Shown: positions 21,094 through 33,988, counted from the stretch's first letter. The stretch: 64,000 nt of DNA from Natronobacillus azotifigens (GCF_026805325.1 NZ_JAPRAT010000017.1:17297-81296), one strand, 5' to 3'. The notes: generated by a model from the sequence alone, not told the origin. A program made the numbers and translations.

Positions 21094-21633
21094 TTATTTT
21101 TGGAAAGGCATGCCAAGTTGAGTTAACAATTCGCGTGCTTCTTCGTCAGTGTTAGCAGTTGTAACGATAACGATATCCATCCCACGAACTTTACTTACTT
21201 GATCATAATCTACTTCTGGGAAAATCAATTGTTCTTTAACACCTAATGTATAGTTTCCACGACCATCAAATGCTTTGTTTGAGATACCACGGAAGTCACG
21301 TACACGTGGAAGTGATACATCAACAAGTTTTTGAAGAAACTCATACATACGCTCTCCACGAAGGGTTACTTTTGCCCCGATTGGCATACCCTCGCGCAAA
21401 CGAAAACCTGCAATTGATTTTTTTGCTTTTGTGATTAGTGGTTGTTGACCTGAGATGAGTGCCAATTCCTCCACTGCACTATCCATTGCTTTTGAGTTTT
21501 GTACAGCATCTCCAACACCCATATTAATTACGATTTTTTCTACCTTTGGTACTTGCATTACAGAATCATAATTGAACTTTTCTACTAATGATGACACGAT
21601 GTCATTTTTATATTTACTCTTTAGTTCGTTCAT
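21094..21633 (-). CDS. rplE: 50S ribosomal protein L5
   Basis: The 179-residue 5S rRNA-binding protein has the blocks [16 protein letters not shown] and [21 protein letters not shown]. It is a spc operon member between rplX and rpsN. Confidence 0.98.
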   Translation of the reverse strand: MNELKSKYKNDIVSSLVEKFNYDSVMQVPKVEKIVINMGVGDAVQNSKAMDSAVEELALISGQQPLITKAKKSIAGFRLREGMPIGAKVTLRGERMYEFLQKLVDVSLPRVRDFRGISNKAFDGRGNYTLGVKEQLIFPEVDYDQVSKVRGMDIVIVTTANTDEEARELLTQLGMPFQK

Positions 21634-21659
21634 CGAGTAGGCCTCCTTTCGTCGCTAAG

Positions 21660-21971
21660 TTATTTATCTAACGCTTCACCGGATTTTTTAGCGATACGAA
21701 CTTTCTTTCCGTCACGTTCTTCATATCCTACGCGAGTTGGCTCGCCGGATTTCGGATCAATCGGTAATACATTAGAAACATGGATTGGCGCTTCTTGAGT
21801 AAGAATTCCGCCTTGTGGATTATCTTGTGAAGGTTTCGCGTGTTTCTTCACAATATTTATTCCTTCTACAAGTACACGATCTTTTTTCGGATAAGCAACA
21901 AGAATAGTCCCTTGCTTTCCTTTATCTTTCCCAGAAATAACCTGTACTTTATCACCTTTTTTTACATGCAT
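21660..21971 (-). CDS. rplX: 50S ribosomal protein L24
   Basis: The 103-residue assembly-initiator protein has an N-terminal KOW motif ([18 protein letters not shown]) and the block [13 protein letters not shown]. It is a spc operon member. Confidence 0.98.
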   Translation of the reverse strand: MHVKKGDKVQVISGKDKGKQGTILVAYPKKDRVLVEGINIVKKHAKPSQDNPQGGILTQEAPIHVSNVLPIDPKSGEPTRVGYEERDGKKVRIAKKSGEALDK

Positions 21972-22024
21972 GCTAGACGCACCTCCTTACAAGGCTTTTC
22001 ATTCGTTCTTCATTTTTTATGGTC

Positions 22025-22399
<375 letters not shown>

Positions 22400-22440
22400 T
22401 TACCTCCCTTCGGAATCATTCCGAGCGAACTTTACGCTTA

Positions 22441-22704
22441 TTAGATAATTACTGCTTCTTCTACTACTTCGACAAGACGGAAACGTTTAGTAGCTGAAAG
22501 TGGACGAGTTTCCATAATTGAAACGATATCGCCGGTTTTCGCTTGATTGTTTTCATCATGTGCTTTAAATTTCTTTGAATACTTCACACGCTTACCGTAA
22601 AGCGGGTGAAATTTATATGTTTCGACCAATACTGTGATCGTTTTATCCATTTTGTCAGACACAACACGACCAGTATATAATTTACGATTATTACGTTCAG
22701 TCAT
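22441..22704 (-). CDS. rpsQ: 30S ribosomal protein S17
   Basis: The 87-residue OB-fold protein shows [20 protein letters not shown] and [20 protein letters not shown]. It is the last gene of the S10 group here, 28 bp behind rpmC. Confidence 0.98.
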   Translation of the reverse strand: MTERNNRKLYTGRVVSDKMDKTITVLVETYKFHPLYGKRVKYSKKFKAHDENNQAKTGDIVSIMETRPLSATKRFRLVEVVEEAVII

Positions 22705-22731
22705 TTTGAGGCTAACCTCCTCTCAAGTTTA

Positions 22732-22932
22732 CTAGTTATTTACACTAAGCTCTCTTTCGCGGACAACAGTTTTCATACGAGCAATGGATTTACGCACTTC
22801 TCGAAGACGAGCTGTATTCTCCAGTTGACCAGTAGCTAACTGAAAACGCAGATTGAAAAGCTCTTCTTTTAATGACTTGATTTTTTGTTCAATTTCGGCA
22901 GTGGTTAGTTCTCTGATTTCATTAGCCTTCAT
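22732..22932 (-). CDS. rpmC: 50S ribosomal protein L29
   Basis: The 66-residue helical protein lies at the tunnel exit, where SRP and trigger factor dock ([18 protein letters not shown]). I place the start at 22932, inside the last codons of rplP (11-bp overlap, GGTGGTGAAATCA upstream); an in-frame Met eight codons earlier is unlike the family. Confidence 0.97.
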   Translation of the reverse strand: MKANEIRELTTAEIEQKIKSLKEELFNLRFQLATGQLENTARLREVRKSIARMKTVVRERELSVNN

Positions 22933-23356
22933 TGATTTCACCACCAATTTCTTCACGTTTTACGAACTTAGTTTTCACTGGCAATTTATGTGATGCAAGA
23001 CGTAACGCTTCACGAGCTACTTCTTCAGAAACCCCAGCGATTTCAAACATAATCTTTCCTGGTTTTACAACTGCTACCCATCCTTCAGGAGCACCTTTAC
23101 CAGAACCCATACGAACCTCTAGAGGTTTTGCTGTATAAGATTTGTGTGGGAATATTTTAATCCATACTTTACCGCCACGTTTCATATAACGAGTCATGGC
23201 AATACGTGCAGATTCAATTTGACGACTTGTAATCCAAGAAGCTTCTACAGCTTGCAATCCGTATTCACCGAATGCAACTTCTGTTCCGCCTTTTGCTTTA
23301 CCTCTCATTTTACCACGGTGTTGTTTACGATGTTTTACACGTTTAGGCATTAACAT
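22922..23356 (-). CDS. rplP: 50S ribosomal protein L16
   Basis: The 144-residue protein near the A and P sites has [16 protein letters not shown] at the start and the block [20 protein letters not shown]. It overlaps rpmC by 11 bp, indicating translational coupling. Confidence 0.98.
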   Translation of the reverse strand: MLMPKRVKHRKQHRGKMRGKAKGGTEVAFGEYGLQAVEASWITSRQIESARIAMTRYMKRGGKVWIKIFPHKSYTAKPLEVRMGSGKGAPEGWVAVVKPGKIMFEIAGVSEEVAREALRLASHKLPVKTKFVKREEIGGEINEG

Positions 23357-23373
23357 AATGCGTGCCCCCTTCC

Positions 23374-24015
23374 TTACTTTTTGTTTTTAGTTGGAAGGAC
23401 TTCTCCACGATAGATCCACACTTTAACACCTAGTTTACCGTAAGTAGTATCTGCTTCAGCAGTACCATAATCGATATCAGCACGAAGTGTGTGTAGTGGA
23501 ACAGTTCCTTCACTATAGCTTTCCGCACGAGCCATATCAGCGCCACCTAAACGGCCAGATACTTGTGTACGAATACCTTTAGCTCCTCCACGCATAGCAC
23601 GTTGAATTACTTGCTTTTGCGCACGACGGAATGAAATACGTCCTTCAAGTTGACGAGCAATGTTTTCTGCTACTAACTTAGCATCAACATCTGGTTTTTT
23701 GATTTCGACAATATTAATATGAACTTTTTTACCTGTTAGTTCGTTTAATGATTTACGAAGTGCTTCTACTTCTGAACCACCTTTACCAATAACCATACCC
23801 GGTTTAGCAGTAGAGATGGAAATATTCACACGGTTAGCTGCACGTTCAATCTCAATTTTCGAGACAGCCGCATCTTTTAAACGTTTTTCAACATATTCAC
23901 GAATTTTAATGTCTTCATGTAATAAGTCTGCATAATCTTTACCAGCGTACCATTTTGATTCCCAATCACGGATAACGCCGACACGAAGTCCTATCGGATT
24001 AACTTTTTGACCCAC
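23374..24015 (-). CDS. rpsC: 30S ribosomal protein S3
   Basis: The 213-residue protein at the mRNA entry site has the KH domain ([16 protein letters not shown]) and the C-terminal block [20 protein letters not shown]. The start is GTG at 24015 behind AAGGAGGGATAATCT. Confidence 0.98.
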   Translation of the reverse strand: MGQKVNPIGLRVGVIRDWESKWYAGKDYADLLHEDIKIREYVEKRLKDAAVSKIEIERAANRVNISISTAKPGMVIGKGGSEVEALRKSLNELTGKKVHINIVEIKKPDVDAKLVAENIARQLEGRISFRRAQKQVIQRAMRGGAKGIRTQVSGRLGGADMARAESYSEGTVPLHTLRADIDYGTAEADTTYGKLGVKVWIYRGEVLPTKNKK

Positions 24016-24018
24016 AGA

Positions 24019-24360
24019 TTATCCCTCCTTCTTTTCTGATACAACCACAGTGATGTGGCTCGTTCTTTTGTTGATCTGACTAGCTCTACCTTGTGCACGT
24101 GGGCGGAAACGTTTAAGTGTTACGCCTTCGTTAACGTATGCTTCAGATACATATAATTCATCTACATTCATTTCGTAGTTGTGTTCTGCATTTGCGATCG
24201 CAGAGTTTAATACTTTTTCAACAACAGGGCTAGCACCGCGTTGTGTGTTTTTTAAAATTGCAATGGCTTCTCCAACATTTTTTCCTCGAATTAAATCAAT
24301 TACCAATCGAACTTTACGAGGAGCAATTCTAACAGTTTTTGCAACAGCTTTAGCTTGCAT
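24019..24360 (-). CDS. rplV: 50S ribosomal protein L22
   Basis: The 113-residue tunnel protein has its extended hairpin ending in [20 protein letters not shown]. The ATG at 24360 is used (AGGAGG 8 nt upstream); the TTG just before it would add one residue. The region where macrolide-resistance changes occur looks standard. Confidence 0.97.
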   Translation of the reverse strand: MQAKAVAKTVRIAPRKVRLVIDLIRGKNVGEAIAILKNTQRGASPVVEKVLNSAIANAEHNYEMNVDELYVSEAYVNEGVTLKRFRPRAQGRASQINKRTSHITVVVSEKKEG

Positions 24361-24380
24361 CAAGAGCGCCTCCTCTCCAA

Positions 24381-24659
24381 TTAGCGTTTTGTTTTCTTGT
24401 CATCGCTCGCGTGCCCTTTAAAAGTGCGAGTAGGAGCGAATTCACCTAATTTATGTCCAACCATATCTTCTGTAACATAAACTGGTACATGCTTACGTCC
24501 GTCATATACAGCGATTGTATGCCCAACAAAATTAGGGAATATAGTAGAACGACGTGACCAAGATTTTACCACTTGTTTTTTGTCATCTTCGTTCAGTTTT
24601 TCAACTTTTTTCATCAAATGGTCATCTACGAAAGGTCCCTTTTTTAAACTACGACCCAT
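24381..24659 (-). CDS. rpsS: 30S ribosomal protein S19
   Basis: The 92-residue head protein starts [18 protein letters not shown] and has the S19 signature block [15 protein letters not shown]. It lies between rplB and rplV. Confidence 0.98.
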   Translation of the reverse strand: MGRSLKKGPFVDDHLMKKVEKLNEDDKKQVVKSWSRRSTIFPNFVGHTIAVYDGRKHVPVYVTEDMVGHKLGEFAPTRTFKGHASDDKKTKR

Positions 24660-24716
24660 ACATAAACCTCCCTTCGTGATTGTAAGACGGGTGTTATTGC
24701 CCGCCGTTCAACCCCG

Positions 24717-25547
24717 TTATTTTTTGCGTTTACGTACAATAAACTTATCTGTTGTTTTGTTACGTTTACGTGTTTTCTTACCAAGTGTTGGTTTACCCCA
24801 TGGTGACATTGGTGATTTACGACCGATTGGTGCGCGTCCTTCACCACCACCGTGTGGGTGATCATTAGGGTTCATTACAGAACCACGAACAGTTGGGCGG
24901 ATGCCTTTCCAGCGTGAACGTCCTGCTTTACCTACACGAATCAATTCGTTTTCTAGGTTTCCTACTTGACCTACTGTTGCACGACAAGTTCCAAGTACTA
25001 GGCGAACCTCACCAGATGTTAGACGTACAAGAACGTATTTGTCCTCACGACCTAAAATTTGTGCTTGAGAACCTGCTGAACGAGCAAGTTGCCCTCCGCG
25101 TCCTGGTTTTAATTCGATATTGTGGATGATTGTACCCACTGGAATGCTCATTAATGGTAAAGCATTACCTGTTTTAATATCTGCATCTGCACCAGAGAAC
25201 ACTTCTTGACCTACTTGGATTCCTTTCGGTGCAAGAATATAACGTTTTTCACCATCTGCATAGTGAAGTAAAGCGATATTAGCAGTACGGTTTGGATCAT
25301 ACTCTATTGTAGCAACGCGTCCTGGTATACCATCTTTATCGCGTTTGAAATCAATCACACGGTATTGACGTTTGTGTCCACCGCCTTGATGACGAACCGT
25401 TAATTTACCTTGGTTGTTACGACCGCCACGTTTTGATAGTGGTTGTAGAAGTGACTTTTCAGGTTTATCTGTTGTGATTTCAGCAAAATCAGATCCTGAC
25501 ATGTTACGTCTACCATTAGAAGTTGGTTTATACTTCTTAATCGCCAT
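24717..25547 (-). CDS. rplB: 50S ribosomal protein L2
   Basis: The 276-residue protein is essential for subunit joining and the peptidyl transferase centre. It has [20 protein letters not shown] at the start and the C-terminal block [22 protein letters not shown] ([20 protein letters not shown]). It is an S10 operon member. Confidence 0.98.
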   Translation of the reverse strand: MAIKKYKPTSNGRRNMSGSDFAEITTDKPEKSLLQPLSKRGGRNNQGKLTVRHQGGGHKRQYRVIDFKRDKDGIPGRVATIEYDPNRTANIALLHYADGEKRYILAPKGIQVGQEVFSGADADIKTGNALPLMSIPVGTIIHNIELKPGRGGQLARSAGSQAQILGREDKYVLVRLTSGEVRLVLGTCRATVGQVGNLENELIRVGKAGRSRWKGIRPTVRGSVMNPNDHPHGGGEGRAPIGRKSPMSPWGKPTLGKKTRKRNKTTDKFIVRKRKK

Positions 25548-25578
25548 CTTTATTCCCTCCTTCTCTAAATACGTTTAA

Positions 25579-25869
25579 TTATACACTCTCAAAGAAATCT
25601 AGTTCTTTACTGTCTTCAGATAACTGAACAACAGCTTTTTTACGGTCTGGGCGATAGCCGCTGTGGCGTCCCATACGCTTTAATTTACCTTTAATGTTTG
25701 AAGTGTTGATTTTCACTACTTTTACATCAAAAATCAATTCAACAGCGTCTTTGATTTGTGTTTTGTTAGCTTTTGGATTCACTTCAAATGTGTACTTTTT
25801 ATCAGCCATTTGATCGGCAGAGTGCTCTGTAATTACCGGGCGCTTAATAATATCACGTGGATCTTTCAT
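25579..25869 (-). CDS. rplW: 50S ribosomal protein L23
   Basis: The 96-residue tunnel-exit protein that docks trigger factor and SRP has [17 protein letters not shown] at the start. Its start codon overlaps the rplD stop by one base. Confidence 0.98.
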   Translation of the reverse strand: MKDPRDIIKRPVITEHSADQMADKKYTFEVNPKANKTQIKDAVELIFDVKVVKINTSNIKGKLKRMGRHSGYRPDRKKAVVQLSEDSKELDFFESV

Positions 25870-26492
25870 TATGCAAGCACCTCCCCTGCTTTTTCCGCTG
25901 CTTCTTTAGTTAAAATCAGCTTGTCATGCGTAAGCAAGTCAATGACGTTTACTCCGCTTAACGGTAAAACTTTAGCATTTGGTAAGTTGTTAGCGCTTTT
26001 TGCAACTACTTCGTCTTTATCAGCTGTTACAATTAACGCTTTAACATCTACGTTTAATGCAGATAATAGTTTTACTACTTCTTTTGTCTTTGGTGTATCG
26101 ATCGCTAAGCTTTCCAATACAACTAAACTATCTTCTTTCACTTTAGAAGAAAGTGCTGATTTTAAAGCTAGACGACGAACTTTTTTCGGTAATTTATAGC
26201 TATAGCTACGTGGTGTTGGTCCGAAAACAACGCCACCGCCAACCCATTGTGGGGAACGAATAGAACCTTGACGGGCACGACCTGTACCTTTTTGACGCCA
26301 TGGTTTACGACCTCCACCGCTTACTGCTGAACGATTTTTCACAGCGTGTGTTCCTTGACGTCTTGATGCTTGTTGCATCACAACAGCGTCATGTAACACA
26401 TGCTCATTTGGTTCAATACCAAAAACTGCATCGTTTAATTCTACATCCCCTACTTGCGATCCGCTTTGGTTATATAGTGCTACTTTAGGCAT
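25869..26492 (-). CDS. rplD: 50S ribosomal protein L4
   Basis: The 207-residue tunnel protein has the conserved loop [20 protein letters not shown]. The start is placed at 26492 ([11 protein letters not shown]) because GAAGGGAGG lies just upstream; six further codons upstream are in frame but unlike the family. In gamma-proteobacteria L4 represses the S10 operon; whether it does so here is unknown. Confidence 0.97.
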   Translation of the reverse strand: MPKVALYNQSGSQVGDVELNDAVFGIEPNEHVLHDAVVMQQASRRQGTHAVKNRSAVSGGGRKPWRQKGTGRARQGSIRSPQWVGGGVVFGPTPRSYSYKLPKKVRRLALKSALSSKVKEDSLVVLESLAIDTPKTKEVVKLLSALNVDVKALIVTADKDEVVAKSANNLPNAKVLPLSGVNVIDLLTHDKLILTKEAAEKAGEVLA

Positions 26493-26517
26493 GACATATC
26501 CTCCCTTCAATTAATAA

Positions 26518-27147
26518 TTAGTTAGCCTTTATTGCACTCGTAATTTTAACGAATGATTTTTTCGATCCCGGTACGTTACCTTTTACTAATAAAAGATTAC
26601 GTTCTGCATCTACTTTAACTACTTCAAGGTTCTGGATTGTCGTTGTATAACCACCCATTTGACCAGGAAGTTTCTTACCTTTCATAACGCGCATTGGTTC
26701 AATAACACCCATTGAACCTGGCCCTCTATGATAGTGGGAACCGTGGCTCATCGGTCCACGAGATTGATTGTGACGCTTGATCGAACCTTGGAAACCTTTC
26801 CCTTTAGAAGTACCTGTTACATCAATTGCATCTCCAGCTTGGAAAACCTCTACGCTTAACTCTTGACCTACTTCATACTCGTCAAGGTTCACGTTACGGA
26901 ATTCACGAATGAAGCGCTTAGGGTTCGTGCTCGCTTTTGCAGCATGTCCTTTTGCTGGTTTGTTAGAACGGTTATCTTTCTTATCAGCAAAACCTAATTG
27001 AATCGCTTCATAGCCGTCGTTTTCTAATGTTCTTTTTTGAAGAACTACGTTTGGTTCAGCTTGAATAACTGTTACTGGTGTTAATTCACCGTTTTCAGTA
27101 AAAAGTTGTGTCATGCCGACTTTGCGACCTAAGATTCCTTTCGTCAT
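26518..27147 (-). CDS. rplC: 50S ribosomal protein L3
   Basis: The 209-residue early-assembly protein has [15 protein letters not shown] and the conserved loop near the peptidyl transferase centre ([20 protein letters not shown]). It is an S10 operon member behind rpsJ. Confidence 0.98.
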   Translation of the reverse strand: MTKGILGRKVGMTQLFTENGELTPVTVIQAEPNVVLQKRTLENDGYEAIQLGFADKKDNRSNKPAKGHAAKASTNPKRFIREFRNVNLDEYEVGQELSVEVFQAGDAIDVTGTSKGKGFQGSIKRHNQSRGPMSHGSHYHRGPGSMGVIEPMRVMKGKKLPGQMGGYTTTIQNLEVVKVDAERNLLLVKGNVPGSKKSFVKITSAIKAN

Positions 27148-27172
27148 CCGTTACACCTCCTGTAAATTTCAA

Positions 27173-27505
<333 letters not shown>

Positions 27506-27614
27506 TTATAATAGACATTCTCCGCGAAAATTTCTTCGACTCCCAACCCATGGCAAAGGGTCCGGGTGTGCCAACAACCTTCCGCATCATCGCCTTTTAT
27601 GACCAACATTTCAT

Positions 27615-27643
27615 ATTATATATAAACAACTATTGAAATGCAA
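27615..27643 (-). promoter_or_regulatory. Sigma-A promoter of the S10 operon
   Basis: TTGCAT (27638-27643), a 17-bp spacer and TATAAT (27615-27620) predict a start near 27608 and a leader of about 125 nt before rpsJ. The leader contains GGCACACCCGGACCC and GGGAGTCGAAG-type segments that can pair, so an autoregulatory structure is plausible. Confidence 0.8.
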
Positions 27644-27746
27644 GTTTTATTCATGTTTTTTTCGTATTTTTTCTAACCAATTTTTTCATTGATGTTTTTG
27701 AGGGGGAGGCAGTAAAAAAATCTAAGGGAAAACTTTCAACATTTTA

Positions 27747-28481
27747 TTAATTACTCTTTATGTCACGAAGCCAGTTTACTAATTGGTTGATAACCTTCAC
27801 CTGTTGTTCTTCAGCTGTGATACTAGCCTCATTATCTCCTTTTTGTGAACCATACAAACCGAATTGCGCATGATTTCCACCATCAATTTGATAAAATACT
27901 GCCTGTTTCGATAACAACTCCTTGCTCTCCAGTACTTTTTCTGGTGTTGACAAGCCGTCTTTCTCCGCATATATCGAGAGCATTGGAAGTTCGAGGGAAG
28001 GGAAGTCGTTACCGCTCGATGGATAAGAAGCTAGAAAAAACACCCCTTTGATCAAATCTAGATTTTCTATCGCGTAACTTGCCGCTGCTACACCTCCCAA
28101 TGAGTGCCCACCAATATACCAATCCTCTATGTTCGGGTAATCCTCTATAAAATCATTGGCTTTATTGATATCGAAAATGGGTAAATTAAATCTCATTTCC
28201 GGAATGCTGACTACGTATCCTTGTTCACTTACCTTCATTGCGATATAGCTATACGCTTCAGGATCAACTTTCGCGCCCGGATAAAGAATCACACCAGTAT
28301 CTACGGAAGTTTCTGGTTCAAAGATAATCCAACTTCCCTCTTTACGGATCTCTGTTACTCGCCGATATAGCTCTTCGCTTGCTTGATAGGTTTGCTGTGA
28401 CCAAATATAAAAGCCAATAAAACCGATTCCGATCAAACTCCCTACTATTATGAATAGATATTTAACAATCCGCTTGCCCAA
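27747..28481 (-). CDS. Membrane-anchored alpha/beta-hydrolase
   Basis: The 244-residue protein has one N-terminal membrane helix (about 7-27), after which the rest should lie outside the cell. The fold is an alpha/beta-hydrolase: nucleophile elbow GGHSLGG, an acid in SIYAEKDGLSTP and His in GGNHAQFG. The closest description I know is the Bacillaceae membrane-bound hydrolase (dienelactone-hydrolase-like) group; the substrate is unknown. The start is TTG at 28481 behind GAGGAGGGTGAT. B. subtilis also has a hydrolase gene between tuf and rpsJ. It is flanked upstream by two repeat elements. Confidence 0.85.
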   Translation of the reverse strand: MGKRIVKYLFIIVGSLIGIGFIGFYIWSQQTYQASEELYRRVTEIRKEGSWIIFEPETSVDTGVILYPGAKVDPEAYSYIAMKVSEQGYVVSIPEMRFNLPIFDINKANDFIEDYPNIEDWYIGGHSLGGVAAASYAIENLDLIKGVFFLASYPSSGNDFPSLELPMLSIYAEKDGLSTPEKVLESKELLSKQAVFYQIDGGNHAQFGLYGSQKGDNEASITAEEQQVKVINQLVNWLRDIKSN

Positions 28482-28503
28482 TCTTTATCACCCTCCTCTT
28501 TGT

Positions 28504-28675
28504 AAGGGAAACTTCAATCAGTGTGAGTTTTAGGTCTTCCCCATTGATTGTTCGCGCTAAACGATGACCTAAAAGTCTTTGAACTAATTGACGGTACTAC
28601 CGTGAATCTCTTCCGCTTAAATATCACTGGTTATTTTGTTACTATGAGTTTTACGAACAATTGATCCGAGAGAAA
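28504..28675. repeat. Structured dispersed repeat, copy C (degenerate)
   Basis: It shares with copies A and B the opening GGGAAACTTCAATCAGTG, the complement CCCCATTGATTG (28539-28550), GATGACCTAAAAG.CTTTGAAC, and the trailing pattern TTTTACGAACAATTGATCCG..GA. The second hairpin is weakened by substitutions. It has the same orientation as the other two copies and begins 22 bp from the hydrolase start codon, upstream of its ribosome site. Confidence 0.65.
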
Positions 28676-28696
28676 ATCAATCCACCTTTATATAGT

Positions 28697-28725
28697 AGAA
28701 ACTTTTCAGCTTAGATAAAGTTTCT
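28697..28725. other. Inverted repeat between two repeat elements
   Basis: AGAAACTTT and AAAGTTTCT form perfect 9-bp arms around 11 nt, with no clear T run. It lies between repeat copy C and the GC-rich repeat. Confidence 0.5.
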
Positions 28726-28774
28726 CTTTGTCTTTACAGAAGTAAGGTAGTTGTTGTCGATAAACCAGGGAAGT

Positions 28775-28992
28775 TCACCCGGTCCTGTAAAAGCTTCTAC
28801 ACAGTGTCTGCGCGGGCATTCCGCACTCCAGTTACAGACGGTCGTTTTCCACCGGAGCGGCCTCAGCTAACTTGGTTAAGAAAAGCACTTTGCCAAGTGA
28901 ATCTTCGGACTCGTGGGACTGCGATTACTCGCCCCATCAAAGAGATTCGCTTTTATCCCGTTGGAGTCGTCGTCTTTCACTTCTGATTCCCC
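28775..28992. repeat. GC-rich structured intergenic repeat, Bacillaceae type
   Basis: The stretch is clearly richer in G+C than its surroundings. On the minus strand it reads GAAAGACGACGACTCCAACGGG...GCGAGTAATCGCAGTCCC..., with CTTGGCAAAGTG and CGGAATGCCCGCGCAGACAC. From memory it resembles a family of intergenic repeats scattered in many Bacillaceae genomes, marked by GACGACTCC.GCGGGA and CCCGCGCA.ACAC strings. No coding role is likely. Confidence 0.5.
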
Positions 28993-29179
28993 ATATTTAT
29001 TTAAGATATCAAGAAGAGAAAATCTCTTAGGAAACATAAAGAAATGTGTGCAGATTGCTTAGAGAACGTCAAATTAAAGTTCTTTTTCTTTTTTGATTTT
29101 TTTGTGTTTTTCAAGTTTAAAAGAATCTAAGCTCTTTTCTTTATGCATCAAGAAAAATTTATCCTTTCTTATTGAAATC

Positions 29180-29217
29180 AAAAAATCCGATTCCCAAGAT
29201 AGGAAATCGGATTTTTA
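29180..29217 (-). terminator. Terminator after tuf
   Basis: AAATCCGATTTCC pairs with GGGAATCGGATTT around six bases and is followed by TTTTTT on the minus strand, 16 bp behind the tuf stop. Confidence 0.85.
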
Positions 29218-29232
29218 TCAACGTAGCGATTA

Positions 29233-30423
<1,191 letters not shown>

Positions 30424-30478
30424 TATATAGTTCCTCCTTTAAATAAATAAAAGTAATTTTTTATATGACATGTACGCT

Positions 30479-30511
30479 TGCTTAGAAACATAAAAATTAT
30501 ATTTCTAAGCT
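30479..30511. other. Hairpin in the fusA-tuf gap
   Basis: GCTTAGAAA and TTTCTAAGC give 9-bp perfect arms around about 14 nt of AT-rich loop. There is no trailing T run, so attenuation, mRNA processing or stabilisation of the tuf message is more likely than termination. Confidence 0.6.
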
Positions 30512-30550
30512 TACAATACAAGTTATACGTTAGAATTTCAAGAAAATCAA

Positions 30551-32629
30551 TTATTCACCAGCGTTTTTCTTAACAATTTCCTCAGAAATACTTTTCGGTA
30601 CTTCTTCATAGTGATCAAAGAACATCGTGTATGTTCCACGACCTTGTGTGTTAGAACGTAGCGCAGTTGCATATCCAAACATTTCAGCAAGTGGTACAAA
30701 CGCTTTAACTACTTGCGCATTACCGCGTGCTTCCATACCTTCAACGCGTCCACGACGAGAAGTAACATCACCCATGATATCACCCATGTATTCTTCCGGA
30801 ATAACTACTTCAACTTTCATCATTGGCTCAAGTAGGACTGGATTACATTTGTTTTTCGCATTTTTCAATGCCATAGAAGCTGCTACTCTAAATGCCGTTT
30901 CATTGGAATCGACATCGTGGTAACTACCGTCATAAAGTGTCGCTTTTACATCAATTAACGGATAACCAGCGATAACCCCGTTTTGAAGTGATTCTTTAAT
31001 ACCAGCTTCAACAGAAGGGATATATTCACGTGGTACAACACCACCAACAATGTTATTAACGAACTCAAAGCCAGCACCTTCTTCGTTTGGTTCGAATTTA
31101 ACCCAAACGTGACCGTATTGTCCACGACCACCTGATTGTCGAACAAATTTACCTTCAACTTCAGCAGAGCCTCGGAACGTTTCACGGTAAGATACTTGAG
31201 GAGCACCAACATTTGCTTCTACTTTAAACTCACGCTTCATACGGTCTACGATAATATCAAGGTGAAGCTCACCCATACCTGAGATAATCGTTTGGCCAGT
31301 TTCCACGTTTGTTTCCGTTTTAAATGTTGGATCTTCTTCTGCAAGTTTACCTAAGGCAACAGACATTTTATCTTGATCCGCTTTTGATTTCGGTTCGATT
31401 GCAACCGAGATAACTGGATCTGGGAAGTCCATTGATTCAAGAATAACTAGACTCTTTTCATCACATAATGTATCCCCTGTACTTGTATCTTTCAAACCAA
31501 CAGCGCCAGCGATATCACCCGCATACACACCATCAATTTCTTCACGAGAGTTTGCGTGCATTTGTAGGATACGACCTACACGTTCACGTTTATCTTTCGT
31601 TGAGTTTCTTACATAAGAACCAGACTTTAATGTACCTGAATAAACACGGAAGAATGTTAATTTCCCAACGAATGGGTCTGTAGCTACTTTAAATGCTAAC
31701 GCAGAGAAAGGCTCGTTATCGTCAGCTTTACGTACTACTTGTTCTTCTGTTTCAGGAACGTGTCCTTCGATAGGTGGAATATCAACTGGAGATGGTAGGT
31801 AATCAATAACGCCATCAATTAATAATTGTACACCTTTGTTTTTAAATGCTGAACCACAGAACACTGGATAGAATTCAACGCTTAGCGTTGCATTACGTAC
31901 AGCAACTCTTAATTCATCATTTGAAATTTCTTCACCTTCTAAGTAGCGCATCATTAGATCTTCATCTAATTCAGAAACTGCTTCTACTAAACGAGCACGA
32001 AGCTCTTCAGCCTTATCTTTATACTCAGCAGGAATTTCTCTAGATTCTGTACGAGTACCAAGATCATCTTCATAGAAGAAAGCTTCCATGTTAATTAAAT
32101 CAATGATACCTTCAAAATCATCTTCTGCACCAATCGGGTATTGAACAGGGTGTGCATTTGCACCAAGTCTGTCGGAAAGCGTTCCAACTGAATACATGAA
32201 GTCTGCACCTGTTTTATCCATTTTGTTAACAAACACAATTCTTGGTACACCGTAAGTTGTTGCTTGACGCCAAACAGTTTCTGTTTGTGGCTCTACACCA
32301 GATTGAGCATCAAGTACTGTAACCGCACCATCTAGTACTCGTAATGAACGTTCTACTTCAACTGTGAAGTCTACGTGACCAGGAGTATCAATGATGTTGA
32401 TACGGTGTCCTTTCCATTGTGCAGTCGTTGCAGCAGAAGTAATGGTAATACCACGTTCCTGCTCTTGTTCCATCCAGTCCATTTGTGAAGCACCTTCGTG
32501 TGTTTCACCAATTTTATGAATACGACCTGTATAGAAAAGGATACGTTCAGTAGCTGTTGTTTTACCGGCATCAATGTGTGCCATGATACCGATATTACGT
32601 GTTTTCTCCAAGGAGAACTCTCTAGCCAT
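30551..32629 (-). CDS. fusA: Elongation factor G
   Basis: The 692-residue translocase GTPase has G1 [10 protein letters not shown]3 DTPGH and G4 NKMD, domains II-V, and the domain IV tip region around [11 protein letters not shown]. It is in the str operon between rpsG and tuf. Lengths and motifs are standard; I see no obvious fusidic-acid-resistance change but did not check every site. Confidence 0.99.
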   Translation of the reverse strand: MAREFSLEKTRNIGIMAHIDAGKTTATERILFYTGRIHKIGETHEGASQMDWMEQEQERGITITSAATTAQWKGHRINIIDTPGHVDFTVEVERSLRVLDGAVTVLDAQSGVEPQTETVWRQATTYGVPRIVFVNKMDKTGADFMYSVGTLSDRLGANAHPVQYPIGAEDDFEGIIDLINMEAFFYEDDLGTRTESREIPAEYKDKAEELRARLVEAVSELDEDLMMRYLEGEEISNDELRVAVRNATLSVEFYPVFCGSAFKNKGVQLLIDGVIDYLPSPVDIPPIEGHVPETEEQVVRKADDNEPFSALAFKVATDPFVGKLTFFRVYSGTLKSGSYVRNSTKDKRERVGRILQMHANSREEIDGVYAGDIAGAVGLKDTSTGDTLCDEKSLVILESMDFPDPVISVAIEPKSKADQDKMSVALGKLAEEDPTFKTETNVETGQTIISGMGELHLDIIVDRMKREFKVEANVGAPQVSYRETFRGSAEVEGKFVRQSGGRGQYGHVWVKFEPNEEGAGFEFVNNIVGGVVPREYIPSVEAGIKESLQNGVIAGYPLIDVKATLYDGSYHDVDSNETAFRVAASMALKNAKNKCNPVLLEPMMKVEVVIPEEYMGDIMGDVTSRRGRVEGMEARGNAQVVKAFVPLAEMFGYATALRSNTQGRGTYTMFFDHYEEVPKSISEEIVKKNAGE

Positions 32630-32700
32630 ATGTCTTTCTCCTTCCTCTTAATCGGAATTCAATTATTACAAAAATAGTTTTTGCGATTGCACGATTCAAC

Positions 32701-33171
32701 CTACCAACGGTAGTGTGCGAATGCTTTGTTTGCTTCTGCCATTTTGTGCATATCTTCACGTTTCTTGACAGCTGCACCAGTATTGTTTGATGCATCTAGA
32801 AGTTCATTTGCAAGACGTTCTTCCATCGTTTTTTCTCCGCGTAGACGAGAATAGTTTACGATATAACGAAGCCCTAGTGCTTGGCGACGTTCAGGACGTA
32901 CCTCAACTGGTACTTGGTAATTCGAACCACCAACACGACGAGCACGAACCTCAAGAACTGGCATTACATTTTTCATCGCTTGTTCGAATACATCGATAGC
33001 GGGTTGACCACTACGTTCTTGAACAAGTTCAAATGCACTATAAAGAATTTTTTGAGCTTTCCCTCTTTTTCCATCAACCATAATTTGGTTGATCAAACGA
33101 GTTACTAGCTTAGAATTATATAACGGATCTGGTAAGACATCACGTTTTGCTACAGGACCTTTACGTGGCAT
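32701..33171 (-). CDS. rpsG: 30S ribosomal protein S7
   Basis: The 156-residue head organiser starts [17 protein letters not shown] and carries the S7 block [18 protein letters not shown]. It is a str operon member, 40 bp behind rpsL. Confidence 0.98.
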   Translation of the reverse strand: MPRKGPVAKRDVLPDPLYNSKLVTRLINQIMVDGKRGKAQKILYSAFELVQERSGQPAIDVFEQAMKNVMPVLEVRARRVGGSNYQVPVEVRPERRQALGLRYIVNYSRLRGEKTMEERLANELLDASNNTGAAVKKREDMHKMAEANKAFAHYRW

Positions 33172-33210
33172 AGTCTAACCTCCTTTCTGAAATCAATAAC
33201 AAAATTTAAC

Positions 33211-33627
33211 TTATTTATTTTTCGGTCTTTTCGTACCGTATTTTGAACGACCTTGCGCACGACCTTCAACACCTGCTGTGTCAAGAGCACCACGAACAAT
33301 ATGGTAACGAACACCTGGTAAATCTTTTACACGTCCTCCACGGATTAACACAACACTGTGCTCTTGAAGATTGTGCCCAATTCCAGGAATATATGCAGTT
33401 ACTTCAATTCCGTTTGTCAAACGAACACGAGCATATTTACGTAATGCCGAGTTTGGTTTCTTCGGTGTAAGTGTACCAACACGAGTACAAACGCCACGTT
33501 TTTGTGGAGATGATTGATCAGTTAGTGATTTTTTGAAGCTGTTGTAACCTTTATTCAAAGCTGGTGAGTCAGATTTTTTGCCTTTGCTCACACGACCTTT
33601 ACGAACTAATTGATTAATAGTTGGCAT
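33211..33627 (-). CDS. rpsL: 30S ribosomal protein S12
   Basis: The 138-residue decoding-centre protein begins [18 protein letters not shown]. The start is at 33627, with GAAGGAGGAAATAGAC upstream; 14 codons before it are in frame but unlike the family. Positions linked to streptomycin resistance read [11 protein letters not shown] (Lys, wild type) and [12 protein letters not shown]. The leader contains a perfect 8-bp hairpin (33706-33729). Confidence 0.98.
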   Translation of the reverse strand: MPTINQLVRKGRVSKGKKSDSPALNKGYNSFKKSLTDQSSPQKRGVCTRVGTLTPKKPNSALRKYARVRLTNGIEVTAYIPGIGHNLQEHSVVLIRGGRVKDLPGVRYHIVRGALDTAGVEGRAQGRSKYGTKRPKNK

Positions 33628-33736
33628 GTCTATTTCCTCCTTCCCTTGCGTTATTGTAATACCACACATCCAGGTGGTTCATTTATAAGCAAAAAACAAA
33701 GTCTTCACAGATTAACTTCTCTAATCTGTCAAAACT

Positions 33737-33988
33737 CTATTGCTTTATAGCTACCGTCGCTGTGCCCACTTCAATTCCACACGCTTTACCAAGTTTCTTT
33801 TTGGAATCCACTTGAGTATAAGTAATGTTCATCTTTTCAGCAAGTTGCGACACTTTTTTCGCTATCTCAGGATCAATATCCTGTGCGATAACGACTTCTT
33901 CCACCTCGCCACTTTTCATGGCTTTGACTGTTTGTTTCGTGCCAATGATCAGTCTATCCTTTGCTTGTGCTACTTTTTCATAAGACAT
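33737..33988 (-). CDS. rplGB: L7Ae-family ribosome-associated protein (RplGB/YbxF)
   Basis: The 83-residue protein binds K-turn RNA in this family. It shows [20 protein letters not shown] and [16 protein letters not shown]. The start is placed at 33988 (MSYEKV), 8 nt behind GGAGG; two Mets slightly upstream are in frame but too close to, or before, the ribosome site. It lies between rpoC and rpsL as in B. subtilis, with its own promoter just upstream. Confidence 0.95.
   Translation of the reverse strand: MSYEKVAQAKDRLIIGTKQTVKAMKSGEVEEVVIAQDIDPEIAKKVSQLAEKMNITYTQVDSKKKLGKACGIEVGTATVAIKQ

Noticed and set aside
28804..28986. 60-codon rightward ORF in the tuf-rpsJ gap
   Set aside because: Lies within the GC-rich structured repeat; no start context and no family.
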